Source of the DNA: Pseudomonas thivervalensis
GTDB taxonomy: Bacteria; Pseudomonadota; Gammaproteobacteria; Pseudomonadales; Pseudomonadaceae
Reading direction: 5' to 3'
Length of the DNA stretch: 64,000 nt
NCBI RefSeq assembly: GCF_001269655.1
Contig: NZ_LHVE01000006.1
Span: forward strand, 372,001 to 436,000
Shown: positions 25,102 to 33,802 of the stretch, piece by piece
Layout: every line of letters begins with the position of its first letter
How positions within the stretch are numbered: the stretch's first letter is position 1
Program-made: the position numbers and the translations under genes
The notes under the pieces: model-generated
What the model was told of the DNA's origin: nothing
The model's input: the letters and a program-made list of their open reading frames with translations, nothing else
Database searches by the model: none

Positions 25102-25827
25102 GTGACGAATCTATCTGCCGCCCTTGAGTTTGCACCCGCCTCTGTTTCAGCCCCCTACCGCTTCTTTCCCCGGCTCGGAATGTTTGTGCTTGCCACCCTG
25201 GTGGTCTTCCTGGCCGCGATGCCCGAAATCCTTTTCGTCCCCGCAGACATGCAAGCCTACCTGGCGTTCACGACCACCTCAGGTATCACCGCGCTCATAC
25301 TCCTCGGCCTCTTCGCCTTACAACACCGTTCAGACTCGGGCACCCCGTGGCGCGGTCATTCCATCGGCAAACCCTTGCAGTGGGGGGCAATTGGCATCGT
25401 CGGGGCCTACCTTCTTTTCGGGGTCGCCGTCTTCGTGCTCGGGTTGCCCCGTGAGGTGTTCATGGCCGAACTCCTGGACGGGCTCAACCGTTGGCAAACT
25501 GCGATCAAGATTGCCTCGCTGATCGTGCTGCCGCCCATCGCCGAAGAGTTGTTCTTCCGCCATTACCTGTTCCGGCTGTTCCCCTACGAGAACAGCCGTG
25601 CCTGGACATGGGTCGCGATCATCGTGACGTCGGCCGTTTTTGCCGGCATGCACATCCAATACGGGAATTGGATAACCGTGGTCCTGATCTTCGCCTGTGG
25701 CGGGGTGTTCGCCATCGCCAGAGTGGTCAGCGGTGGCCTGCTGGTGCCGGTGCTCCTGCATTCGCTGGCCGAGATTGTCGCCCTGACCACGGACAAGTCT
25801 TTCTCCGTGATGGGGCTTTACGGTTGA
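25102..25827 (+). CDS. CPBP-family intramembrane metalloprotease (Abi-like)
   Basis: This 241-residue polytopic membrane protein carries the three CPBP motifs: EELFFRH (EExxxR), FAGMH (FxxxH) and HSLAE near the C-terminus. Six or more hydrophobic segments can be seen. Family members include CAAX-prenyl-protease relatives and proteins tied to bacteriocin self-immunity; the bacterial substrate is normally unknown. I prefer the GTG at 25102, because GGAG at 25093-25096 gives 5-nt spacing, over the GTG at 25096, which overlaps that site. The gene is a single unit between the T6SS cluster and a leftward gene. Confidence 0.82.
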   Translation: MTNLSAALEFAPASVSAPYRFFPRLGMFVLATLVVFLAAMPEILFVPADMQAYLAFTTTSGITALILLGLFALQHRSDSGTPWRGHSIGKPLQWGAIGIVGAYLLFGVAVFVLGLPREVFMAELLDGLNRWQTAIKIASLIVLPPIAEELFFRHYLFRLFPYENSRAWTWVAIIVTSAVFAGMHIQYGNWITVVLIFACGGVFAIARVVSGGLLVPVLLHSLAEIVALTTDKSFSVMGLYG

Positions 25828-25861
25828 GCCAGCCGTGCCAGGCCAACGTTGCTCCATGGCT

Positions 25862-26488
25862 TTACGGCGCCTGAACCTCGACTTGCGGCAGAGGCCTCTC
25901 GCCCAACGGCGAGTAATGCATGGTCAGAACCGCCCACCTCAGTCCTTCCACACCCGGTACGGTGTCGGAGGCCTTGGATGAATGCTCAACGTAGCCGGCA
26001 TAATTCTCAACGTGTAAGAGATGCTCTTTCCAGCGCTTTTCCTCAAAGTTCACGCCAAAGATAATGACGCTGCCCGTGGCCACCTTTTCCGCCTGGGCTT
26101 TCAACCGGGTCATGTACCAATAGTCTCTGGCCGCACTGTCGAACATCTTGCCCTGATTGGCATTGGCAAAAGGGGTCTTGAGTTCAATGAAGTGAAAGCG
26201 CTTTTCATCCTGGTCGCGAATCCACAAGTCGCATTGCTTGGTGACGATATCCATCTGCGACCAACGCTGGTCGAGCGCCACCTTGTACTCGACACCCACA
26301 TCGGCCAGCTCACGGTCGGGGCCACGAAGCCCACGGGCGTGGATCAACCAGAAATAAAACTCGAATTTCAGCCAGCCTTCGAAACCGTTGGCCAAGGCAC
26401 TGATGGAGGATGGCAGGTATTTGCGGTCCTCCTTCCACGATTGCATGAAGTCGCGAAACGCTGACGCGACGTCAGGGATTCCGGGCAT
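25862..26488 (-). CDS. Unknown protein with a PD-(D/E)XK nuclease-like core
   Basis: This 208-residue soluble protein is not one I can name. Its middle reads Q-C-D87-L-W-I followed by a turn and F-I-E102-L-K104-T, and an acidic residue E37 lies in an early helix (NGFEGWLKFEF). The E...D...ExK arrangement with strands on both sides is the signature of the restriction-endonuclease-like fold. It has AAGGAAG upstream of its ATG and stands alone, convergent with the CPBP gene. Binding or cleavage of nucleic acid is an inference from this motif only; no methyltransferase or helicase partner is next to it. Confidence 0.6.
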   Translation of the reverse strand: MPGIPDVASAFRDFMQSWKEDRKYLPSSISALANGFEGWLKFEFYFWLIHARGLRGPDRELADVGVEYKVALDQRWSQMDIVTKQCDLWIRDQDEKRFHFIELKTPFANANQGKMFDSAARDYWYMTRLKAQAEKVATGSVIIFGVNFEEKRWKEHLLHVENYAGYVEHSSKASDTVPGVEGLRWAVLTMHYSPLGERPLPQVEVQAP

Positions 26489-26601
26489 GGGGCACTTCCT
26501 TGTATCGGCCTGAGGATTTTCGGCATAGTGCCATCACCCTCCTACTGGCTACAATGCCGGGCCATGAATTCGCGAACGCCAGCACTCAAACAGGGGCAAC
26601 A

Positions 26602-26979
26602 ATGAACATTCACGCCGCGTACCTCGGATTGTTTGCCTCGACACTCTCCTTCCTGTGCCCGCCCGTCCAGGCCTCGACGTGGCAGATCTGCCATATGGAG
26701 TTGCGTATCGTCGAGGTCCTGAAACGCCCTTATCCGCAGCTCCAGGCGCAGGTGATGAAAGTCAGGCCGAAGTCCGCCTCGGTGGAGTGTCCCCAGCAAG
26801 GTGCGTTGCTCACCTTCACTCCGGAAACCCCGGACTACCAAGCCACGCTCCCGCGCCGCCAATGGCCCGGCAAAGGACAATCGGTACAGGTCGACTACCG
26901 CTACCTGGACGGCATGTGTAAAGGCGACGGCAATTCGTATGCGTGCCGTATCAAGCACTACCCGGTGGTGGGTCGATAA
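26602..26979 (+). CDS. Small exported protein of unknown function
   Basis: The 125-residue product starts MNIHAAYLGLFASTLSFLCPPVQAS, a typical Sec signal peptide with likely cleavage after VQA, giving a mature protein of about 100 residues with four cysteines (ICHMEL, VECPQQ, GMCKGD, YACRIK), which could form disulfides in the periplasm. I chose 26602 because the upstream in-frame ATG at 26500 would hide the signal peptide. It is divergent from the gene at 25862. No function is recognised. Confidence 0.7.
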   Translation: MNIHAAYLGLFASTLSFLCPPVQASTWQICHMELRIVEVLKRPYPQLQAQVMKVRPKSASVECPQQGALLTFTPETPDYQATLPRRQWPGKGQSVQVDYRYLDGMCKGDGNSYACRIKHYPVVGR

Positions 26980-27017
26980 GCCGTGGCATTGTTCAAGGCT
27001 GTGAAGCCATTGATGGC

Positions 27018-27112
27018 CTCATCGCGAGCAAGCTCCCCACAGGGATTGTGGATGTTCACAGCATCCCGATTCGCCACAAAACCATTTGTGGGAGCGAGCT
27101 TGCTCGCGATAA
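27018..27112. repeat. Pair of inverted REPs, GCGAGCAAGCTC class
   Basis: TCATCGCGAGCAAGCTCCCCACAGG at 27020-27044 faces TTGTGGGAGCGAGCTTGCTCGCGAT at 27087-27111. The first copy is slightly shortened. The pair lies between convergent genes. Confidence 0.85.
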
Positions 27113-27129
27113 CGTCGGGACATCCAACC

Positions 27130-27834
27130 TCAATGCAACTCAGCCAATAGCTCAGTGATCCATCGAACCTGCCGGGCAGTATCTTGCAGCTTCTGCTCGG
27201 GCACGGCTTGTCGTGCCTTGGCGAAGCTGGCGAGGGTCTTTTGCTTCTGGCGCAGCAGGCGCTGCCACTTGGCGAGAAACGTCGGGCTGCGGGCTTGCAT
27301 CTGCAGCGGGCCGAAGTACAACTCCTCAGCGCTGTATGTCACCGGCTTACCGCGCTCGGCAACGATGATCTCGTAGTAGAAGCGGTTTTCCCGCAGCACT
27401 TCCTCGCAGAGGATGCGGTAGCCGTTGTCCATCAGCCATTGGCGCAGCGGTTGCTCGCCGCCGTTGGGCTGCAGGATCAGGCGCTCCCGCCCACTCAGTC
27501 GCGCTTTGCCGCTGTCCAGGATGTCGCGGATCGTCTCACCGCCCATGCCGCAAAGGCTGACCGCCGTGATCCCATCTTCCGGCTCGATGGCCGCCAGGCC
27601 ATTGGCCAGGCGCACGCTGATCCGCTGCTCCAGGCCATTTTCGCCCACCGTGCGTTCAGCGGCGCGAAACGGCGTCAATGCCACCTCGCCGGCCACCGCC
27701 GTCGCGATGACGCCACGATGCAGCAAGGCCACCGGTAAGTAAGCGTGATCCGAGCCGATATCGGCCAGGTGCGCGCCCGCCGGCATATGCGCCGCCACAC
27801 GCTCCAGGCGCAGGGACAAGGTCTGTTCGTTCAA
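27130..27834 (-). CDS. trmK: tRNA (adenine(22)-N(1))-methyltransferase TrmK family, TTG start
   Basis: This 234-residue SAM-dependent enzyme methylates N1 of A22 in the D-loop region of some tRNAs. The SAM-binding motif ADIGSDHAYLP (about residues 23-33), the VSLCGMGGETI loop and LILQPNGGEQPLRQWL are diagnostic of the family. The start codon is TTG at 27834 with AGGG about 8 nt upstream; no ATG gives a complete N-terminus. It lies 15 bp after the aldose dehydrogenase gene and is probably in the same transcript, although the functions do not obviously connect. Confidence 0.88.
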   Translation of the reverse strand: MNEQTLSLRLERVAAHMPAGAHLADIGSDHAYLPVALLHRGVIATAVAGEVALTPFRAAERTVGENGLEQRISVRLANGLAAIEPEDGITAVSLCGMGGETIRDILDSGKARLSGRERLILQPNGGEQPLRQWLMDNGYRILCEEVLRENRFYYEIIVAERGKPVTYSAEELYFGPLQMQARSPTFLAKWQRLLRQKQKTLASFAKARQAVPEQKLQDTARQVRWITELLAELH

Positions 27835-27849
27835 CTGCAGTTCCCTGGG

Positions 27850-28776
27850 TTAATCGTAGAACGGCTCGACCGCCATCCGACTGCCGACAAAAAAGCTGTC
27901 CGCGACCAACCGCAGTGGCTGCAGGTCCATGTCACTGGCCTTGTCGTTGACCAGTTGTTGGAAATGCCGATAAACCGCGGCGTACTCGCCTTCCTCGGAG
28001 ACGGCCTGGCGCACGCCGTCGATGCTCAACAGTGCACCGCCGTTGTCCAGGCGCAACACGCCTTCGGCGCAGCGAATCTCGATGCTCCAGAGTTCGTCAT
28101 GACCATGGTCGAAATCGAACTCCGCACGGACATCGAGGAGGCGCGCGTCGGCCATCTTGATGCTGGCGGCAATCGGCGATTGGCAGTTGTCCGGCACGCG
28201 CAACTCGGCGGATTCAACGAACAACGGCAGTGCCAGCAGATGGGTCGCGATCGACAAGGCATTGATGCCCGGATCGAAGACACCCAGGCCACCGGGTTGC
28301 CAGATCCACGCCTGGCCCGGGTGCCATTTGCGCACGTCTTCCTTCCAATCGATCTGCACGCTGTGCAAGGTGCGACTTGCCAGCCAGTCTCGGGCCGCCT
28401 CGATGCCCGGGGCGTAACGCGAATGCCAGGCGAACAGGCCACTGACGCCTTGCTCGCGAACCTGCTCCACCAAGGCCATGGCTTCCCCCAGCGTGGCGCA
28501 CGGCGGCTTTTCCACCAGGACGTGCTTGCCGGCCGCCAGCGCCTGTTGCACCAGGGCGAATCGGCCTTGCGGCGGTGTACAAAACGCAATCGCATCGACC
28601 TGCGGGCCGTTTTCCAGCAATTCACCCAGGGACCGGAAGTTCTCCACCCCGGCGCAAGGTTGCCCTTGCGTGGCGACCGCCACCAATTGGAATGCGGGGT
28701 TGGCGTGGATGGCTGGAACGTGTTGGTCCTGGGCAATCTTGCCGTAGCCCACCAGACCGAGACGAATCGGTTGCAT
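27850..28776 (-). CDS. Gfo/Idh/MocA-family aldose 1-dehydrogenase (L-arabinose/D-galactose dehydrogenase-like)
   Basis: The 308-residue product has the N-terminal NAD(P) Rossmann motif RLGLVGYGKIAQDQHVPAI and the family EKPP motif (HVLVEKPPCATLGEA). The motif GGLGVFDPGINALSIATH carries the conserved Asp-Asn pair used in substrate binding. Overall it closely resembles the NAD(P)+-dependent L-arabinose/D-galactose 1-dehydrogenases that begin the non-phosphorylative pathways in Azospirillum and fluorescent pseudomonads. The substrate is inferred. The ATG at 28776 has AGGAGTC 4 nt upstream. The gene is followed closely by trmK. Confidence 0.8.
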   Translation of the reverse strand: MQPIRLGLVGYGKIAQDQHVPAIHANPAFQLVAVATQGQPCAGVENFRSLGELLENGPQVDAIAFCTPPQGRFALVQQALAAGKHVLVEKPPCATLGEAMALVEQVREQGVSGLFAWHSRYAPGIEAARDWLASRTLHSVQIDWKEDVRKWHPGQAWIWQPGGLGVFDPGINALSIATHLLALPLFVESAELRVPDNCQSPIAASIKMADARLLDVRAEFDFDHGHDELWSIEIRCAEGVLRLDNGGALLSIDGVRQAVSEEGEYAAVYRHFQQLVNDKASDMDLQPLRLVADSFFVGSRMAVEPFYD

Positions 28777-28894
28777 CGATGACTCCTGATTTTTTGTACT
28801 TGTGATCGGCCAGCAAACTAGACGCAAATCGCCTGGCGGACAATGGGGGCCGTGCAGTATCTATTCGATTGTCCTGCCCAGTAGGGCCAAGACA

Positions 28895-29689
28895 TCACGC
28901 CCGTCGCTGTTCACAGGCAGCGGTCACGACGTTGGTCACCCGACCGAAAAAGGGTTCGAGTCGCTCAGGCGGCGCGTCGTGCTCCACCACCAGGGCGGCG
29001 ACCTCTTCGCAGGAGGCCACCTGGTAGTGGGCAACGCTGGACAGTTTTTCATTGGTCACCGCCGTGATCACCTGTCCACTTGCCGCGACCACCGCACGCT
29101 TGAACTCCGCATCATCCAGGCCAAACGCCGTGACGCCATTGTCCGGATCGATGGCGCAAGCACCAAGGAAACACACGTCAAAACTGAACTGGCGCAATTG
29201 CTGGACAGCCGTCAGCCCGATCACACCACCGGCGACTGGATTCAAGCGGCCACCCAGCAGGATCACTTCGGCACGGGGCAGTTTCATCAACTGAACCGCA
29301 ATCAACGGCGAGTTGGTGGTAAGGGTCAATTGCAGGTGCGGATCGATGGCGCAGGCAATCGCCAGGTTGGTCGAACCGGCGTCGATGAAGACGTGTTGGC
29401 CCGCACGCAACAGCGCAGCCGCCGCTTGGCCGAGGCTGCCCTTGCGCGCCGGGTCTTTGCGCACACGCACTTCCATCGACCCCTCGGCAGCGGGCACGAG
29501 GATCGCGCCGCCATAAACGCGTTTGCACACCCCCGCCGCTGCCAATGCGCCCAGGTCACGCCGGATCGAGTGTTCGGAGACATTGAATTCGCTGGCCAGA
29601 TCCGCCGCGATCACCCGGCCATACCGGGCGAGACGCTGGCTGATCAATTGCTGGCGTTCGCCGGGGAACGCTTCGTGAGGAGAAGTCAT
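28895..29689 (-). CDS. DeoR/GlpR-family transcriptional regulator
   Basis: The 264-residue product has the N-terminal DeoR helix-turn-helix (RQQLISQRLARYGRVIAADLASEFNVSEHSIRRDLGAL) and the sugar-isomerase-like effector domain, with IDAGSTNLAIACAI and VCFLGACAIDPDNGVTAFGLDDAEFKRA. Such regulators usually respond to phosphorylated sugars. I chose the ATG at 29689; a GTG at 29716 is a possible alternative nine residues earlier. No sugar kinase gene is adjacent, and the neighbouring dehydrogenase and aldo/keto reductase genes are the only candidates for local control. Confidence 0.88.
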   Translation of the reverse strand: MTSPHEAFPGERQQLISQRLARYGRVIAADLASEFNVSEHSIRRDLGALAAAGVCKRVYGGAILVPAAEGSMEVRVRKDPARKGSLGQAAAALLRAGQHVFIDAGSTNLAIACAIDPHLQLTLTTNSPLIAVQLMKLPRAEVILLGGRLNPVAGGVIGLTAVQQLRQFSFDVCFLGACAIDPDNGVTAFGLDDAEFKRAVVAASGQVITAVTNEKLSSVAHYQVASCEEVAALVVEHDAPPERLEPFFGRVTNVVTAACEQRRA

Positions 29690-29789
29690 GACATTACAAC
29701 CTGCATAAACGAGCACTAATGATCACAATCGAGCAAATAGTGCCGGTTATGCAGGGAGGCGTCAAACCCGAGCGCTCGCGCGATAAACC

Positions 29790-30797
29790 TCAAGCGCCTC
29801 CAGGAACATTGGTCCCCATGCCCAACGGCAGGAAGGGTTGGATCTCGTCGATTTCCTCGGCGCTGAGACGCAGTTGTGAACCGGCGATCAGCCCATCAAC
29901 CTGCCCGGGACGGCGCGCACCGACGATGGCGCCGGTCACCACCGGTTTGCGTAGCACCCAGGCGATGGCAACTGCCGCCGCACTGACCCCGTGCCGTTCG
30001 CCGATACCGGCCAAGACCTCGACCAGCGCCAGGTTCGCGCTCAAGCGAGGCTCCTGGAAGTCCGCGCTTCGCGCCTTGCGCCAATCGTCGTCGGGCAACT
30101 GGGCGATGCGTTCGCGCGTCATACTGCCGGAAAGCAACCCCGATTGGAGGGTGGAATAGGCCAGGAGACCCATTGCGGCCTGCTCGCAAAATGGCAGGAC
30201 GTCTTCCTCGATGTCTCGCATCAAGGCCGAATATGGCGGCTGGAGTGAAACGATCTCGGTCACCGCCCGGGCCCGCTTGAGTTGCGCGACATCGAAATTG
30301 GAGACGCCGATAGCGCGAATTTTTCCCTGTTCGCGGGCAGTGGCCAAGGCCGAAAGCGCCTCCTCGATCCCTTCACTGCTGCCGTCGGCAGGAAAGGCCG
30401 GCCAATGGATCTGATAAAGGTCGATGGTTTCGACTTGCAAGCGACGCAGGCTTGCCTCGACCTCGGCGAGCAATGACTGAGGCGCCAGCGAGTGTGAGAT
30501 CGCCTGTGTGACCGGGTCCCAGACCAGGCTGCCCTTGGTGAACACCAATGGACGGCGCGAAGCCGGTACCCGACGCAACAACTGTCCGACCAATTGCTCG
30601 GCATGACCCAAGCCATAAACCGCCGCCGTATCGATCCAGTTCACACCGCGCTCGACGGCGTATTCAAGGGCACCGAGGCTGTCTTCGTCATCCTGCGCGC
30701 CCCAACTGTATTCCCAGCCGGCACCGGCAATGGCCCAGGTTCCTAGTCCAATGGGGGAAATCAGGAAGTCAGACGATCCAAGACGATTTTTTTGCAT
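29790..30797 (-). CDS. Aldo/keto reductase
   Basis: This 335-residue NADPH-dependent oxidoreductase of the AKR superfamily has the complete catalytic tetrad: Asp and Tyr in WIDTAAVYGLGHAEQ, Lys in VFTKGSLVW and His in YQIHWPAF. The start ATG has GGAG 7 nt upstream. It is divergent from the LysR-type gene at 30889 (91 bp between starts), a common arrangement in which the regulator controls the reductase. The substrate cannot be predicted. Confidence 0.9.
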   Translation of the reverse strand: MQKNRLGSSDFLISPIGLGTWAIAGAGWEYSWGAQDDEDSLGALEYAVERGVNWIDTAAVYGLGHAEQLVGQLLRRVPASRRPLVFTKGSLVWDPVTQAISHSLAPQSLLAEVEASLRRLQVETIDLYQIHWPAFPADGSSEGIEEALSALATAREQGKIRAIGVSNFDVAQLKRARAVTEIVSLQPPYSALMRDIEEDVLPFCEQAAMGLLAYSTLQSGLLSGSMTRERIAQLPDDDWRKARSADFQEPRLSANLALVEVLAGIGERHGVSAAAVAIAWVLRKPVVTGAIVGARRPGQVDGLIAGSQLRLSAEEIDEIQPFLPLGMGTNVPGGA

Positions 30798-30888
30798 AGC
30801 GGTTCTCCACGGATGATGTGGGCAGTATCCGCGAGCGGTCTCATGACGATAAGATGGGTAATCGCATTTGAACTACTGAACATAATTC

Positions 30889-31782
30889 ATGAGTAAACAC
30901 CCCGATCTTTCCGAACTGGACGCCTTTGCCGCCGTCGCGCGCCATCGCAGCTTTCGCAAGGCCGCCGACGAGCGTGGCGTTTCGGCTTCTGCATTGAGTC
31001 ACGCGATGCGAGCACTGGAAGCACGCCTGGGTGTCAGGCTGCTCAACCGCACCACGCGCAGCGTTACCCCGACCGAGGCCGGCCATCAGCTTTTGGCAAC
31101 GCTGGCCCCTACCCTGCAGCAGGTTGCCGATGCCTTGGCGCAATTGACCTCGCTGCAGGACGTGCCCACCGGCAAGCTTCGCCTCAACGTGGCGCGTCCG
31201 GCGGCACGTGCGATATTTGCAAAAGTGCTCGGACCGTTCGTGGCCAGGTATCCGCGTATTCAACTGGACCTGGTCACCGATGACGGCTTGACCGATATCG
31301 TGAGCGGCGGTTTTGACGCCGGCGTGCGCTTTGGCGAAAGCCTGGCCGGCGACATGATCGCCGTCCCTGTCGGCTCACCTCAATCGTTCGTGACCGTGGC
31401 CGCGCCGACCTACCTGGCCGCAAAGGGGGTCGCCCAGGCGCCACGGGACTTGCTCGACCATGCCTGCATCGCCCGGCGTTTTCCCAGCGGCAAACTCTAT
31501 GCGTGGGAGTATCAGGCCGATGGGCAGCCGATCCGTTTGTCCGTCACCGGTCCGCTTATTCTTGAAGACGATGCGTTGATGATCCAGGCGGCGAAAGATG
31601 GCGCCGGGATTGCTTATGTCTACGAGGAGTTGGCGCGCGACGACCTGCGCAATGGGCATCTCACGGAACTGCTTGCGCACTGGAAAGCGCCGCCAAGCCG
31701 GTTTTTTCTCTATTACCCCAGCCGACGCCATGTGCCGCCGGCCCTCAAAGCGCTCATCGAGTTCATCCGGGCGGATGATTGA
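30889..31782 (+). CDS. LysR-family transcriptional regulator
   Basis: The 297-residue product has an N-terminal winged HTH (LDAFAAVARHRSFRKAADERGVSASALSHAMRALEARLGVRLLNRTTRSV) and a periplasmic-binding-like effector domain. It belongs to the branch with GFDAGVRFGE and YPSRRHVPPALKALIEF motifs. It is divergent from the aldo/keto reductase gene and most likely regulates it. The RBS is weak. The start matches the family's usual N-terminus. Confidence 0.92.
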   Translation: MSKHPDLSELDAFAAVARHRSFRKAADERGVSASALSHAMRALEARLGVRLLNRTTRSVTPTEAGHQLLATLAPTLQQVADALAQLTSLQDVPTGKLRLNVARPAARAIFAKVLGPFVARYPRIQLDLVTDDGLTDIVSGGFDAGVRFGESLAGDMIAVPVGSPQSFVTVAAPTYLAAKGVAQAPRDLLDHACIARRFPSGKLYAWEYQADGQPIRLSVTGPLILEDDALMIQAAKDGAGIAYVYEELARDDLRNGHLTELLAHWKAPPSRFFLYYPSRRHVPPALKALIEFIRADD

Positions 31783-31802
31783 CTAACCTGAAACCGGCAG
31801 GC

Positions 31803-31836
31803 AAAAAAAGCCCCGCGACCGAAGACGGTGCGGGGC
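31803..31836 (-). terminator. Rho-independent terminator for the leftward lipoprotein gene
   Basis: Read leftwards, GCCCCGC...GCGGGGC forms a 7-bp stem around a CTTCGG-containing loop, followed by seven T residues. It ends the transcript of the gene at 31897-32238. The other side converges with the LysR gene. Confidence 0.9.
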
Positions 31837-31896
31837 AAGGGAATTGGTTGGTTGCGGCCAACCAAAGGAGCACGGTGAAAAACGTTTACGGGCCGG

Positions 31897-32238
31897 TCAG
31901 ATGCATTCCTGTGCAGCGCGTTCAAAACTTGAAGGCAAGAGGTTGGAAGCCAGCAGATGGCGCTCGTAGATGAACACCTTGCCACCGCTGCCGGCCTTGT
32001 AGGCTTCCAGCACGTTGTCCGCCGACACTTTGCTCGGCACCACGATGCGGTAGCTGCGCTGGGTCTGCGAGACCATCGGGTTCAAGGCTTTGCCCTGCAA
32101 CTTCGGTACGACGCATTCGGCGTATTGGGCTGGTGTCTTGCTGGTCTGCAAGGTCAGCGTCGGATCGTTCGGTGCCGAGGCACAACCGGCCAGCAACAAC
32201 GGGGAAAACGCCAGGGCAAGCAAAAATAAACGGCGCAT
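31897..32238 (-). CDS. Small lipoprotein of unknown function
   Basis: This 113-residue protein starts MRRLFLLALAFSPLLLAGCAS, a lipoprotein signal peptide with lipobox LAGC. The mature part (YAECVVPKLQGKALNPMVSQTQRSYRIVVPSKV) resembles small conserved Pseudomonas envelope lipoproteins of no known role. AGGA lies 9 nt before the ATG. The upstream in-frame extension to 32325 is non-hydrophobic and was rejected. A clear terminator follows at 31803-31836, so it is monocistronic. Confidence 0.85.
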   Translation of the reverse strand: MRRLFLLALAFSPLLLAGCASAPNDPTLTLQTSKTPAQYAECVVPKLQGKALNPMVSQTQRSYRIVVPSKVSADNVLEAYKAGSGGKVFIYERHLLASNLLPSSFERAAQECI

Positions 32239-32390
32239 GGGTTGGGGTCCTGAAAATAAAAATACTGGGCTGCGTGTTCGATGGCGCTGATTTTCCAATG
32301 ATTGCCGGCAAAGCAGAACTTGCATTTGGTAATGGTCACTATTACTTCTAGCAATAGTTGCAAGCCGAGAAAGATTGATGAGGTCTATCC

Positions 32391-32627
32391 ATGAGAACGT
32401 TTGATCTGATCCGCGACGCGGTATTGCCCGACTTCCGCGAGCGGGTGGCCGACTACCTGATCCAATACGAAAGCGTGCTGTTGAGCAGCACCGAACCCGA
32501 CCCGGAGCTCAAGCGGGCTACGGCTAATCAACTGCGTGGTTATCTGCGCGGGCTGAACACGACGCGGGTATTGGGCATGGCGGATTGGGAGGAGCTGGAT
32601 CGGCGGGTGGTGGATACGTGGCTTTAA
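32391..32627 (+). CDS. Small conserved-looking protein of unknown function
   Basis: This is a 78-residue acidic, helix-rich protein without signal peptide or membrane helix (MRTFDLIRDAVLPDFRERVA...). It is unrecognised. GAGG about 10 nt before the ATG gives a possible RBS, and codon use matches the neighbours. A REPIN follows. Confidence 0.6.
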   Translation: MRTFDLIRDAVLPDFRERVADYLIQYESVLLSSTEPDPELKRATANQLRGYLRGLNTTRVLGMADWEELDRRVVDTWL

Positions 32628-32673
32628 CGCCCGGCCAAGGACAGCCCGGACTTCCAAGAATGTGCTCGATTCA

Positions 32674-32823
32674 TTGTGGCGAGGGAGCTTGCTCCCGCTG
32701 GGCTGCGCAGCAGCCCCAAACCAGGCAACTCAGTGTGCCAGGAAGATCGAGCTCACTGCATTAGGGCTGCTGCGCAGCCCAGCGGGGATAAATCCCCTCG
32801 CCACAGATAAATCCCCTCACCGC
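32674..32823. repeat. REPIN, GGCGAGGGAGCTTGCTCCC class, with an extra half copy
   Basis: TGTGGCGAGGGAGCTTGCTCCCGCTGGGCTGCGCAGCAGCCC faces GGGCTGCTGCGCAGCCCAGCGGGGATAAATCCCCTCGCCACA. A second partial arm, GATAAATCCCCTCACCGCAA, runs a few bases into the 3' end of the leftward gene starting at 33689. Confidence 0.9.
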
Positions 32824-33689
32824 AATTGCGCCCTGTCCACCAACCGTTGCACCCACGCGGCGTCCTCGTCATTGACCACCCCATAGCGGTTCGGCGGCAG
32901 AAAATTCCAGTGATGGGCAGACTCGTCCAGGCGCTTGAGTTCATCGGCAGACAACCAGTACGACGTATCCACCAATGGCATCAACGCACCGTCGAAACGC
33001 CAGCCCAATTGCAGGTTCGTGCCGGGCGCGAAAGCAATCGCCAATTGCTGCTGGGGCTGCAGCAGCTTATCCGGCGCCGGCATTTTCCCTACCCGTCCGT
33101 ATCTGAAGTCGCCCGAAAACTGCTCCTTGAGTACCAGCCAATGCCCCGCCGCGGTCCTGGCCAGGATCCATTGCGACACACCGCTGTCTTGCACGTACTT
33201 CATTTTGCCGTCGGACCATTGCATGAGGGTGTTGCAATCCGGGTCATAGTCGTTGGACCACAGGCAGATGCCGGAAACCAGGGTATGGTGTTCAAGCTCG
33301 ACCAACCCTTGATCGGGCATCGACGCCCAATAACGCTTGGTCGGGTCACGCGTATCGCGCAAGACGTTGTGCGCAATCCACGCAATCATGAACAGCGAGG
33401 TGGCAAGCACAAGCCAGCCAAGGGAATCCCCAACGATCCGGTCCAGGTCGACGCCTGGGGCGGATAACCCCTGATAGACCAGCAGCCCCAGCAGAAACGC
33501 GAAGCCCGGCAGTACAGGGCCCAGGCACAACGGTGGCACCAGCACCACGACCCAGCTGAAGCGATGCATCGTCGCACGTTCACGCGCCCAGGCCTCCTCC
33601 CGAGCAAGCATCGGCGCCCGCTCCCGTGGGCCGATACCAAGATCGGGTGTCTGGAAGCGTGTGAACAGGTTGTAGATATCATCGCTCAT
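32817..33689 (-). CDS. Unknown membrane protein
   Basis: This 290-residue protein has two hydrophobic stretches at about residues 45-78 and 90-110 and a soluble C-terminal domain rich in Trp and Asp (LWSNDYDPDCNTLMQWSDGKMKYV; HWNFLPPNRYGVVNDEDAAWVQRLV). I do not recognise a family. It is divergent from the DCC-family gene. Its last codons touch the REP half copy described above, so the C-terminus may have been altered by the repeat. Confidence 0.65.
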   Translation of the reverse strand: MSDDIYNLFTRFQTPDLGIGPRERAPMLAREEAWARERATMHRFSWVVVLVPPLCLGPVLPGFAFLLGLLVYQGLSAPGVDLDRIVGDSLGWLVLATSLFMIAWIAHNVLRDTRDPTKRYWASMPDQGLVELEHHTLVSGICLWSNDYDPDCNTLMQWSDGKMKYVQDSGVSQWILARTAAGHWLVLKEQFSGDFRYGRVGKMPAPDKLLQPQQQLAIAFAPGTNLQLGWRFDGALMPLVDTSYWLSADELKRLDESAHHWNFLPPNRYGVVNDEDAAWVQRLVDRAQLR

Positions 33690-33802
33690 GGATCGAATTC
33701 ATGCCCTTGAAGTCATCATGGTCGAGCGCCCCTTCGGGACGCCCTTTGACACTGGAACAGGCGTATTATTCAGGTAACCAGGCGCCCTGCAGAAACACCA
33801 TC

